From: Rhodospirillales bacterium RIFCSPLOWO2_12_FULL_67_15
GTDB lineage: Bacteria > Pseudomonadota > Alphaproteobacteria > Rhodospirillales > 2-12-FULL-67-15
Assembly: GCA_001830475.1 (NCBI GenBank)
Contig: MIAC01000060.1
Coordinates: 179 to 7,997, forward strand
Reading direction: 5' to 3'
DNA: 7,819 nucleotides
A model generated the notes under the pieces. That model saw only the letters and a list, made by a program, of their open reading frames with translations. It ran no database searches and had not been told where the DNA came from. Within the stretch, counting starts at the first letter, position 1; each line of letters starts with the position of its first letter. Below are positions 1 through 6,414 of the stretch, piece by piece. The translations under genes and the position numbers were made by a program.

Positions 1-999
1 GGAATAGCCGGCGCGGTTGAGCAGCGCGGCGAAACGCTTCATGGTCTTTTCCTCGGAGCAGTCGTAGCGCGCGCCCGGCCAGGAGTTGAACGGGATCAGG
101 TTGAACTTGGCGGGCAGGCCGCGCACCAGCCGCGTCAGTTCCCGCGCGTCCGCTTCCGAATCGTTGACTCCCTTGAGCATCACGTATTCGAAGGTGATGC
201 GCCGGGCGTTGTCGGCCGGGTATTCGCGCAGCGCCTTGAACAATACTTTAAGCGGATACTTGCGGTTGAGGGGCACCAGCTCGTCGCGCAATTCGTCGCG
301 CGCCGCGTGCAGGCTGACGGCGAGCTTGACGCCGAGCTCGCGCCCGACCCGGCCGATCGCCGGGGCGACGCCCGCGGTCGAAAGCGTGATCCGACGCTTG
401 GAGATGGCGATGCCTTCGCCGTCCATGACGATCTTGAGCGCCTTGGCGACGTTGTCGTAATTGAACAGCGGCTCGCCCATGCCCATCAGCACGACGTTGG
501 AGAGAAGCCGCCCGTCCTTGGGCGCGGGCCATTCGCCGATGCGGTCGCGCGCGATCAGCACCTGGGCGACGATCTCGGCGGCGGTGAGATTGCGCACCAG
601 CTTCTGGGTGCCGGTATAGCAGAAGGAGCAACTCAGCGTGCAGCCGATCTGGGACGAAACACAAAGCGCGCCGCGGTCGTCCTCGGGGATCAGCACCGTC
701 TCCGCCTCGTTGCCGTCCGCAAAGCGGAGCAGCCACTTGCGCGTTCCGTCGCTCGAGCGGAGATCGCGCGTCGTCTCCGGCCTCCCCACCCGGCACGCGA
801 CGCTGAGCTTTTCGCGCAAGGACTTGGCGAGCGTGGTCATGCGGGCGAAATCGGTTTCGCCGCGATGGTAGATCCAATGCCAGAGCTGGTCGGCGCGAAA
901 CCCGGGCTCGCCCAAGGCAGCGAGCGTTTCGCGCAGTTCCGCGCGCGCGAGTCCGACCAGATCGGTCCGATCCTCGGCTCGAAATTCGGTTCCGGTCAT
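1..999 (-). CDS. rlmN: Dual-specificity RNA methyltransferase RlmN, C-terminus cut by window edge
   Basis: This is a radical-SAM enzyme that methylates C2 of adenine 2503 in 23S rRNA and of A37 in some tRNAs, acting in the cytoplasm. Read from 999 downwards, 333 codons are visible. The N-terminal helical domain includes the [10 protein letters not shown] stretch (about residues 38-47). The iron-sulfur motif C-x3-C-x2-C is at C120, C124 and C127. C113, in ALCVSSQ, matches the first catalytic cysteine (E. coli C118). The SAM-binding GMGEP is at 173-177. The family's second catalytic cysteine near the C-terminus lies outside the window, and about 20-50 residues are missing. ATG 999 gives the expected N-terminus, but I see no clear ribosome binding site. 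The IalB-like gene lies upstream on the same strand, separated by a palindromic repeat. Identification is very secure. Confidence 0.96.
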   Translation of the reverse strand, partial: MTGTEFRAEDRTDLVGLARAELRETLAALGEPGFRADQLWHWIYHRGETDFARMTTLAKSLREKLSVACRVGRPETTRDLRSSDGTRKWLLRFADGNEAETVLIPEDDRGALCVSSQIGCTLSCSFCYTGTQKLVRNLTAAEIVAQVLIARDRIGEWPAPKDGRLLSNVVLMGMGEPLFNYDNVAKALKIVMDGEGIAISKRRITLSTAGVAPAIGRVGRELGVKLAVSLHAARDELRDELVPLNRKYPLKVLFKALREYPADNARRITFEYVMLKGVNDSEADARELTRLVRGLPAKFNLIPFNSWPGARYDCSEEKTMKRFAALLNRAGYS

Positions 1000-1034
1000 G
1001 GCTATAGATATAGCGTGCGGCCGGACCGGGGAAA
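999..1034 (-). promoter_or_regulatory. Candidate promoter giving a leaderless rlmN transcript
   Basis: On the minus strand, TATATC (1012-1007) could be a -10 box, with TTTCCC (1034-1029) as a weak -35 at 16-bp spacing. Only 7 bases lie between this -10 box and the A of the rlmN ATG. A transcript would therefore start at or beside the start codon, which fits the missing Shine-Dalgarno sequence. The -10 lies in a perfect 14-bp inverted repeat, GCTATAGATATAGC (1001-1014). The -35 match is poor and rlmN may also be read from upstream, so this is only a candidate. Confidence 0.35.
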
Positions 1035-1045
1035 GGCCCATTCGC

Positions 1046-1126
1046 CGCCCCGATAGGGGCGCATCATCTGATGCGCGCGTCACGCCGGTAGGCGTGCCTT
1101 CGCACGACGATTCGCCCGCGCGCCCC
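1046..1126 (+). repeat. Palindromic repeat, copy A (intergenic, IalB-like gene to rlmN)
   Basis: This 81-bp element aligns without gaps to 2480-2560 in the same orientation. The 7 differences are at 1056, 1064, 1068, 1070, 1071, 1072 and 1098. It begins CGCCCCGATA and ends CGCGCCCC. It can form several hairpins: CGCCCC/GGGGCG around GATA (1046-1061); an 8-bp stem GCGCATCA/TGATGCGC with a 2-base loop (1059-1076); CACGCC/GGCGTG around GGTA (1081-1096); and an end-to-end pairing GGGGCGC (1056-1062) with GCGCCCC (1120-1126). These pairings partly exclude one another. The copy starts 7 bases past the IalB-like stop codon. No T-run follows on either strand, so an intrinsic terminator is unlikely. 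A REP-like role in transcript stability is possible. Confidence 0.85.
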
Positions 1127-1132
1127 GGCTGT

Positions 1133-1741
1133 TCAGCGGGGACAAGCCTTGTTGATGGCGTCCAGCGCCGCCGCGACGCCTTTGAGCGAATAGGTGTCGG
1201 CGGTCGGCGTGCCCCGCGACGACGTGCCCTTCACCACCAGGGTCGCGCCCGCGCGCATCGCCTTCACCAACTGGGCGTCGCCGTTGCCGTCGCGCGCCCA
1301 GGCCTGCTCGCCCTGGCCGAAGAGCGTGAAGGACTGGGGGCCGATGGTCACGCTCACCTCGGAGCCGTCCTTGTAGGCGTAGCCGGCGTCGAAGCTGACC
1401 ACGTCGAAGGATTTCTCCTTCGGCCGGTGGGTGACCAGGACGAACGCATCGCCGCGCTGGGTATAGCGGCCTTCCTGTTTCACGGGTTTTGAGCCGGCGT
1501 AGCAAAATCCCTCGCGCGCGTCCCGATAGGCTTCCCAGTCGCCGAAGGTGCCGAGTTGGCCGCCGTTGGCCCGAGGGGCGGCGTTTTTTCCGTTCTTCGG
1601 GCCATTTTTCTGGCCGTTCTTGGCGCCGTTCTTGGCGGTGGTTTTTTCTTTGCCGTTCTTCGGCTGGGCGGTCGCGGACGTAGGCGCGACGAGCAGGGCG
1701 GCGAAAACGAAAACAATGGCCGCGGCGAAGATCCTGGTCAT
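1133..1741 (-). CDS. Invasion-associated locus B (IalB)-family exported protein
   Basis: This is a secreted or periplasmic protein of 202 residues whose family has no firmly established biochemical role. Residues 1-25 form a signal peptide (MTRIF, a hydrophobic core, then cleavage near ATA|QPK). Residues 26-61 are a Lys/Asn/Gly-rich linker with several KNG units. The IalB-like domain starts near GDWEAY (67-72) and carries SVTIG, FTLFG, QAWARD, SSRGT and DTYSL motifs. C80 and C200 could form a disulfide. ATG 1741 was chosen because the signal peptide begins there and GGAG lies upstream, though 12 bases away. TTG at 1759 is an alternative but has its purine-rich stretch directly adjacent. It may be cotranscribed with rlmN, though the palindromic repeat and a possible rlmN promoter lie between them. 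Confidence 0.85.
   Translation of the reverse strand: MTRIFAAAIVFVFAALLVAPTSATAQPKNGKEKTTAKNGAKNGQKNGPKNGKNAAPRANGGQLGTFGDWEAYRDAREGFCYAGSKPVKQEGRYTQRGDAFVLVTHRPKEKSFDVVSFDAGYAYKDGSEVSVTIGPQSFTLFGQGEQAWARDGNGDAQLVKAMRAGATLVVKGTSSRGTPTADTYSLKGVAAALDAINKACPR
1583..1660 (-). repeat. Low-complexity KNG-repeat linker in the IalB-like protein
   Basis: Residues 28-53 of the IalB-like protein contain KNG at 28-30, 37-39, 41-43, 45-47 and 49-51, ending in KN at 52-53. In DNA this is a run of imperfect 12-bp units around CCGTTCTTGGCG on the plus strand. It gives a strongly basic, flexible link between the signal peptide and the folded domain. Such tracts often change length by slippage, so it is a probable site of strain variation. 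Confidence 0.75.
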
Positions 1742-1804
1742 GAAAATGGTGTTCTCCAACCCTTACCAATAGCGCGGGCGCGGTTAAGGAATGGCTAAAG
1801 CCTC

Positions 1805-1834
1805 GCTGGTCTTGCCAGCCGGGGCGTTCCGGCT
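1805..1834 (+). promoter_or_regulatory. Overlapping hairpins in the asparaginase leader
   Basis: In the 105-bp divergent gap (1742-1846), GCTGG (1805-1809) pairs with CCAGC (1815-1819). AGCCGG (1817-1822) pairs with CCGGCT (1829-1834). The two stems share bases 1817-1819, so only one can form fully. The second ends 12 bases before the asparaginase ATG, where no clear Shine-Dalgarno sequence is visible, so it might limit translation. No U-run follows. I could not place convincing -35/-10 boxes for either divergent gene in this gap. Confidence 0.3.
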
Positions 1835-1846
1835 TCTGATATCCCC

Positions 1847-2920
1847 ATGCCCGAACATGCCTCTCCCGTCCTGGTCGAAGCGACCCGGGGACGGCTGATC
1901 GAAAGCCGCCACCGCGGCTCGGCCGTGGTCGCCGACGCCCAGGGCAACATCGTCGCCGCGTGGGGCGACGCCGATCTTGCGGTCTATCCCCGGTCCGCGA
2001 TCAAGCCCCTCCAGGCGCTCGCCCTGATCGAAACCGGCGCGGCGAAACGCTTCGCCGTGAGCGCGGAAGAGATCGCGCTCGCGTGCGCGAGTCACGATGG
2101 CGAACCCGAGCATGTTTCCCGCATTTCGGCCTGGCTCGGCCGCATGGGCCTTGGCGAAGCCGATCTCGAATGCGGCGCGCACGCGCCGACCGGCGCGGGA
2201 GCCGCCGAAGCCTTGATCCGGGAGGGCCGTGCGCCCTCGCTGATCCACAACAACTGCTCGGGCAAGCACGCGGGAATGCTTGCGAGCGCGCGGCATTTGG
2301 GCGAGCCGACACGGGGCTACATCGCCCCCGATCATCCGGCGCAACAACGCCTCAAGCGCCTGCTCGCCGAGATGAGCGGCGCGGACCTGGCCGAGGCGCC
2401 AACCGGGGTGGACGGCTGCGGGATTCCCGTCTACGCCATGCCGCTCAAGGGCCTGGCCCGGGCGATGGCCGGGCTCGCCCGCCCCGATAAGGGCGCAACA
2501 TTTATCGCGCGCGTCACGCCGGTAGGCGTGCATTCGCACGACGATTCGCCCGCGCGCCCCGATCGATTCGAATCTGCGCGCGGCGAGGCCGCCCGAAGCG
2601 TGATCGCGGCCATGACGCGCCATCCCCGTCTCGTGTCCGGCCAAGGGCGTTTCGACACCGAGGCGATGGCGGAGGGCGCGGGGCTTTTCGTCGTCAAAGG
2701 CGGAGCCGAGGGCATGCATGCCGCCGCGATCCTAGGGAGCGGCCTCGGCATCGCCCTCAAGATCGAAGACGGCGCGGGGCGCGCCTCGGCCGTCGTCATG
2801 GCGGCGTTGCTTTCCCGCTTCGCCGGAGTTTCGTTGCCGGCGTGGCGCGAGATTCCGTTGCGCAACGTCGCCGGCCGCGAAGTCGGCGTCTTGCGCCCGA
2901 GCCCCGCGCTCCGCGCGTGA
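1847..2920 (+). CDS. COG4448-type (Rhizobium etli-type) L-asparaginase with an in-frame repeat insertion
   Basis: The family hydrolyses asparagine to aspartate and ammonia and is unrelated to the bacterial type I/II asparaginases. The protein has 357 residues. Motifs match those I recall for the R. etli enzyme (S48, K51, S80, C135, K138, C189, K263): S50-x-x-K53 in YPRSAIKP, S82 in ASHDGE, C137-x-x-K140 in HNNCSGKH, C191 in VDGCGIPVY, and K284 in VVKGGAEG. The first six sit at a constant +2 offset. The last is at +21, so about 19 extra residues lie between C191 and K284. That is where residues 212-238 are encoded by palindromic repeat copy B. The frame is intact and no key residue is lost, so activity is plausible but untested. 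ATG 1847 gives a normal N-terminus, although its ribosome binding site is weak. The gene stands alone and ends at an intrinsic terminator. Confidence 0.9.
   Translation: MPEHASPVLVEATRGRLIESRHRGSAVVADAQGNIVAAWGDADLAVYPRSAIKPLQALALIETGAAKRFAVSAEEIALACASHDGEPEHVSRISAWLGRMGLGEADLECGAHAPTGAGAAEALIREGRAPSLIHNNCSGKHAGMLASARHLGEPTRGYIAPDHPAQQRLKRLLAEMSGADLAEAPTGVDGCGIPVYAMPLKGLARAMAGLARPDKGATFIARVTPVGVHSHDDSPARPDRFESARGEAARSVIAAMTRHPRLVSGQGRFDTEAMAEGAGLFVVKGGAEGMHAAAILGSGLGIALKIEDGAGRASAVVMAALLSRFAGVSLPAWREIPLRNVAGREVGVLRPSPALRA
2480..2560 (+). repeat. Palindromic repeat, copy B (inside the asparaginase gene)
   Basis: This is 74/81 identical to 1046-1126 and in the same orientation. It occupies exactly codons 212-238 of the asparaginase and includes the peptide [17 protein letters not shown]. 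The CACGCC/GGCGTG hairpin (2515-2530) is unchanged. The 8-bp stem of copy A is degraded here to 6 of 8 pairs, but one of those is a compensatory swap (T-A at 1064/1071 becomes A-T at 2498/2505). CGCCCCGAT occurs at both ends (2480-2488 and 2555-2563), giving a 75-bp unit if one copy is discounted. Both 75 and 81 are multiples of three. Of the forward frames, only the one used by the gene is free of stops, and that frame is also open in copy A. Confidence 0.88.
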
Positions 2921-2960
2921 GCCGTCTCAACAAGGCGGCCGCTTGCGGAATTTCGCCCCC

Positions 2961-2982
2961 GCCGGCGAAGCCGGCCTTTTTT
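2961..2982 (+). terminator. Intrinsic terminator of the asparaginase gene
   Basis: The stem GCCGGC (2961-2966) and GCCGGC (2970-2975), with a GAA loop, is followed after one C by six T residues (2977-2982). It starts 40 bases after the asparaginase stop. The T-run is on the plus strand only, so it should not stop transcripts of the convergent methyltransferase gene, whose stop is 12 bases further on. Confidence 0.85.
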
Positions 2983-2994
2983 ATGTTTAGCGCG

Positions 2995-3582
2995 CTACGC
3001 GCGCGGGCGGCGGAAGCGGGGCGGGCCGAAGGTATGCCGGGGCAACCCCTCGGCCGGGCCGCCGGCGCGCACCGGCCGGGGCGGAAAGCGGCCGAGGGTG
3101 ATCAGGCGGTCGTACATCGCGAGCGCGCCGGCGAGCCCGACGTTGAGGCTGAAGGCGGTCGGGATTTTCACGACGTGATCGCAGCGCGCGATCATCGCCG
3201 GCGATAGCCGGCCGCGCTCCGGGCCGAGCACATAGGCCGCGGCGCGGGGGTGGCGGAAGCACGGCAGCGCGACCGCGTCCTCCAGAAGCTCGATCCCCAC
3301 CAACGCGCAGCCCTTGGGCAGCCTCAGCGATTCGGCGTCGGGAAAAGCGTAGAACGGGACACTGGCGGTCGCGGCCGAAGTATCGGCCCGCTCTCCTTCG
3401 CTCTCGTCGTAGACGGCGGCGACGGTGAAGACGAAGGAGGCGCCGAAGGCGTGCGCGGTGCGGAACAGCGCGCCCACGTTCATCGCCTTGCTCGCGCCTT
3501 CGATGCCGATGCCGAAATAGCCGCGCATTCGCTGGGGATCTTTCGCTCGGGAAGCCTTTGCGCTCCCGCGAGCCTCGGTCAT
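2995..3582 (-). CDS. TrmH/SpoU-family RNA methyltransferase
   Basis: This is a SAM-dependent RNA methyltransferase of the SPOUT class, with a trefoil-knot fold and probably cytoplasmic. With ATG 3582 it has 195 residues. All three SpoU motifs are present: N35-x-G-x3-R41 in NVGALFRTA; LGPERG at 119-124; and IPTAFSLNVGLAGAL at 140-154, with N147. The C-terminal tail is proline- and arginine-rich. The RNA target cannot be named from sequence. The family includes tRNA Gm18 and rRNA 2'-O-methyltransferases, but this short form lacks an N-terminal substrate-binding extension. The start is uncertain. ATG 3528 (residue 19) begins directly at MRGYFGIGIEG, where the conserved part starts, and may be the true start. 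The gene diverges from the oxidoreductase with 31 bp between starts. Confidence 0.88.
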   Translation of the reverse strand: MTEARGSAKASRAKDPQRMRGYFGIGIEGASKAMNVGALFRTAHAFGASFVFTVAAVYDESEGERADTSAATASVPFYAFPDAESLRLPKGCALVGIELLEDAVALPCFRHPRAAAYVLGPERGRLSPAMIARCDHVVKIPTAFSLNVGLAGALAMYDRLITLGRFPPRPVRAGGPAEGLPRHTFGPPRFRRPRA

Positions 3583-3585
3583 AAT
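3558..3585 (+). promoter_or_regulatory. Candidate sigma-70 promoter for the oxidoreductase and two-component operon
   Basis: CATAAT (3580-3585) matches 5 of 6 bases of the -10 consensus, and TTGCGC (3558-3563) is a weak -35 at 16-bp spacing. Transcription would start near 3592, just before the AAGGAG ribosome binding site (3598-3603) of the gene at 3614. The -10 box overlaps the likely start codon of the divergent methyltransferase (3582-3580), so the two genes may interfere with each other's expression. Confidence 0.45.
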
Positions 3586-3613
3586 CGCGTTCCATTCAAG
3601 GAGTGAAAACGCC

Positions 3614-4597
3614 ATGCGCGCGGTCGTATGCAAAGCGCTCGGCGATCCGAGCGCGCTCACGGTCGAGGACGTGGCCCCTCCGCCGATGGCGGAGCTGGGC
3701 GTGCGGATCCGCGTCCGCGCCGCCGCGCTCAATTTCGCAGATCTGCTCATGATCAAGGGGACCTATCAGGTCAAGCTGACGCCCCCCTTCGTACCGGGGA
3801 TCGAGGCCGCGGGCGAAGTGATCGAGACCGCGCCTCGCGTGATCCGCGTTCGCGCCGGCGAGCGGGTCATGGCGCTCGTGGCCGCGGGCGCCTTCGCCGA
3901 GGAGGCGGTGGCCGACGAAAACCGAGTCTACCGGATCCCGGCGGGAATGGATTTCGTGACCGCGGCCGGCTTTCCCGTCGTCTACGGCACGTCCTATTTC
4001 GCGCTCGCCGACCGGGCGCGCCTCGAGCCGGGCGAAGTTCTGGTCGTCCACGGCGCCGCGGGCGGCGTCGGGCTCGCCGCGGTCGAGATCGGCCATCGCC
4101 TCGGCGCCACCGTCATCGCCGTCGCCGGCGGCGCGGACAAGCTCGCGCTCGCCCGCGGCCGGGGCGCCGACCACCTGATCGACCATCGGAGCGAGGATTT
4201 GCGCGAGCGGATCAAGGCCCTGACCGGCGGGCGCGGCGCGGACGTGGTGTTCGATCCGGTCGGCGGGAGCGCGTTCGAGGCGTCGTTGCGCGCGACCGCG
4301 CCCGATGGGCGCATCGTCGTCGTCGGTTTCGCCAGCGGCCAAGTGCCCCAGATTCCGGCCAACATTTTGCTGGTCAAGAACCTCAGCGTGATCGGCCTCT
4401 ACTGGGGGGCATACCGGGACATCCGGCCCGAGGCCTTCGCCCGGCAGTTCGACGTGCTCTTGCGGTGGTGGGAGGAAGGCGCGCTCAAGCCCCACACCTC
4501 GCACACGTTCCCGCTCGGCGAGGCCGAGGCGGCGTTCGCCACGTTGCTTTCGCGCCGATCGACGGGCAAAGTGGCTCTTATCATGGGGGAGCCGTGA
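3614..4597 (+). CDS. Zinc-independent MDR-family NAD(P)H:quinone oxidoreductase-like protein
   Basis: This is a medium-chain dehydrogenase/reductase of the quinone oxidoreductase branch, 327 residues, the usual length. The N-terminal GroES-like domain is followed by the Rossmann dinucleotide site HGAAGGVG (146-153). The zinc-ligand GHE motif of alcohol dehydrogenases is replaced by PGIEAAGEV, and no structural-zinc cysteine cluster is seen, so it should be metal-free. Related enzymes reduce quinones or activated double bonds with NADPH; the substrate here is unknown. AAGGAG (3598-3603) lies 10 bases before the ATG. The stop codon shares four bases with the GTG start of the sensor kinase, implying cotranscription and translational coupling. 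A redox role linked to the downstream sensor is possible but only inferred from position. Confidence 0.88.
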   Translation: MRAVVCKALGDPSALTVEDVAPPPMAELGVRIRVRAAALNFADLLMIKGTYQVKLTPPFVPGIEAAGEVIETAPRVIRVRAGERVMALVAAGAFAEEAVADENRVYRIPAGMDFVTAAGFPVVYGTSYFALADRARLEPGEVLVVHGAAGGVGLAAVEIGHRLGATVIAVAGGADKLALARGRGADHLIDHRSEDLRERIKALTGGRGADVVFDPVGGSAFEASLRATAPDGRIVVVGFASGQVPQIPANILLVKNLSVIGLYWGAYRDIRPEAFARQFDVLLRWWEEGALKPHTSHTFPLGEAEAAFATLLSRRSTGKVALIMGEP

Positions 4598-6414
4598 TCC
4601 GTCGCATCGCCGTTTTCGCGCTCGCGGCCCTGGTCGCGGCGCCGCTCGCGCGGGCCGACGATCGCGCGCCGGCGAAGATCGGCGTGCTCGCCTTTCGCGG
4701 CGGCGAAGACGCGCTCAAGCGCTGGTCGCCGACCGCCGATTACCTCTCGGCCGCGATCCCGAGCGCCCGTTTCGAAGTCGCGCCGCTAGAGCCCGAAGAG
4801 CTCAACGCCGCGGTCGAGAAGGGCGCGCTCGGCTTCGTGCTGACCAACACCGGAAACTACGTCGATCTGGAGGCGCGCCACGGCATTTCGCGCATTGTCA
4901 CGCTGCGCACGCCGTCCGGCAGCGTATTCGGCGCCGTCATCTTCACCCGCGCCGACCGCGCCGACGTCAAGACGCTCGAGGACCTCAAGGGCAAGTCGTT
5001 CATGGCGGTCCAGCCGGAGGGCTTCGGTGGCCTGCAAATGGCCTGGCGCGAGCTGAAGGCGCACGGCCTCGATCCGTTCAAGGATTTCAAGACATTGAAA
5101 TTTTCCGGCTTTCCCCAGGACAACATCGCCTTCGCCGTGCTCAAGGGCGAGGTCGACGCCGGAACCTTCCGCACCGAAACGCTGGAGACCATGGCCGCCG
5201 AGGGGAAAATCCGCCTCCGGGATTTCCGCGTGTTGAATCCGCGAAGCCACCCCGGTTTTCCGTTCCTGGTTTCCACGCGCCTCTACCCGGAATGGCCGTT
5301 CGCCAAGCTTAAAAACACGCCGCCCGAGCTCGCGCAGGCGGTCGCCCTCGCGTTGTTGCAAATGCCGGAGAACGCGCCCGCGGCGCGGGCCGGCGGCTAT
5401 CGCGGCTGGACCGTGCCGCTCGACTATACCCCGGTGCACGAGCTTTACCGCGAGCTCCGCCTCGGGCCCTACGCCGAGCTCGGCGAAATCACGGTCGCCG
5501 ATTTGGCCAAGCAGTACGGCCATTGGATCGCTGCCGTGATCCTGGTGCTGATCGTTTTCGGGCTTTGGCTGCTGCGCACGGAGCAACTGGTCGCGCGCCG
5601 CACCCGCGAGCTATCGCGCGCCAACGACGAACTCGAGCGCGCGGCCGCCGAACGCCACCGCGCCGAGGCCGAGGCGCGCGAACGCCGGGCCGAGCTCGCC
5701 CACGTCCATCGCCTCAACACCATGGGCGAAATGGCCTCCGGCTTCGCCCACGAGCTGAACCAACCCTTGGCGGCCGTCGTCAACTACGCCCGCGGCGCCG
5801 TGCGCCGGTTGAAGCAGAACGCGGTCGAACCGGGCGAGCTTCTCGCCGTGCTCGAGCAAGTCGCCGCCCAGGCCGAGCGCGCCGCCGCCATCGTCCGCCG
5901 CATCCGCGCCTTCATCCGCAAGGAAGAACCGCGTCACGTCGCGCTCGATTTCAACAAGATCGTCCGCGAGACCGCCGGCTTGATGACGGCCGAAGCCGAG
6001 CGCGAGGGGGCGCGCCTCATCTTCGCTCTCGCCAATCCCCTGCCGCGCGTCCATGCCGATGCCGTCCAGCTCGAGCAGGTGATCGTGAATCTGGTGCGCA
6101 ACGCGATCGAGGCCATGGCGGAAGCGTCCTCGCCGGTGCGGGAAATCACGTTGCGCACGATGCCCGCCGCCGAAGGCGCCGTCGAGATCGCGGTCGAGGA
6201 CACCGGCCCCGGCCTGCCGCAAATCGGCCGCGAGCGGCTGTTAGAACCGTTCTTCACCACCAAGACCGGCGGATTGGGCCTCGGGCTTTCCATCAGCCAA
6301 AGCATCGTCGAGGCCCACGGCGGCCGCCTGACGGCGGCGCCGCGCCCGGGCGGCGGCGCGGTCTTCCGCTTCACCCTTCCCATCGCCGGGGAGGCGCGCC
6401 ATGACGCCGCCTAA
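4594..6414 (+). CDS. TtrS-like sensor histidine kinase with periplasmic PhnD-type binding domain
   Basis: This is a membrane sensor kinase of 606 residues. A signal peptide (1-21, ending ARA|DD) leads into a periplasmic domain (about 25-300) of the phosphonate-binding PhnD type, beginning KIGVLAFRGGED. One transmembrane helix follows (about 310-328, IAAVILVLIVFGLWLL), then a charged coiled coil (about 329-375). The HisKA domain has phosphoacceptor H386 in FAHELNQPL. The ATPase domain has the N box around N503 (NLVRNAIEAM), G1 at D536-TGPG and G2 GGLGLGL at 559-565. This architecture matches TtrS, the tetrathionate sensor, but the ligand cannot be read from sequence. The GTG start overlaps the preceding stop as GTGA, with GGGGGAG just upstream. 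The 3' end overlaps the regulator gene by 14 bp. Confidence 0.9.
   Translation: MIRRIAVFALAALVAAPLARADDRAPAKIGVLAFRGGEDALKRWSPTADYLSAAIPSARFEVAPLEPEELNAAVEKGALGFVLTNTGNYVDLEARHGISRIVTLRTPSGSVFGAVIFTRADRADVKTLEDLKGKSFMAVQPEGFGGLQMAWRELKAHGLDPFKDFKTLKFSGFPQDNIAFAVLKGEVDAGTFRTETLETMAAEGKIRLRDFRVLNPRSHPGFPFLVSTRLYPEWPFAKLKNTPPELAQAVALALLQMPENAPAARAGGYRGWTVPLDYTPVHELYRELRLGPYAELGEITVADLAKQYGHWIAAVILVLIVFGLWLLRTEQLVARRTRELSRANDELERAAAERHRAEAEARERRAELAHVHRLNTMGEMASGFAHELNQPLAAVVNYARGAVRRLKQNAVEPGELLAVLEQVAAQAERAAAIVRRIRAFIRKEEPRHVALDFNKIVRETAGLMTAEAEREGARLIFALANPLPRVHADAVQLEQVIVNLVRNAIEAMAEASSPVREITLRTMPAAEGAVEIAVEDTGPGLPQIGRERLLEPFFTTKTGGLGLGLSISQSIVEAHGGRLTAAPRPGGGAVFRFTLPIAGEARHDAA

Noticed and set aside
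1123..1141. Short hairpin across the IalB-like stop codon as a terminator
   Set aside because: The stem needs a bulge and no T-run follows on the minus strand.
998..1492. Plus-strand open frame that reads through repeat copy A with the same peptide as in the asparaginase
   Set aside because: Outside the repeat it is the reverse of the IalB-like gene, with no motif or ribosome binding site. It only shows that the element's frame is open.
1742..1759. TTG at 1759 as the start of the IalB-like gene
   Set aside because: It adds six residues before a complete signal peptide, and the purine-rich stretch sits directly against the codon. ATG 1741 fits better.
3596..4504. Long minus-strand open frame opposite the oxidoreductase
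   Set aside because: It lies entirely opposite a well-supported gene and has no recognisable motif. Long antisense frames are expected at this GC content.
3628..6414. One 928-codon open frame covering both the oxidoreductase region and the sensor kinase, suggesting a giant fusion protein
   Set aside because: The part before 4594 is an arginine/proline-rich shadow frame of the oxidoreductase gene. A good GTG start with a ribosome binding site and signal peptide occurs at 4594.
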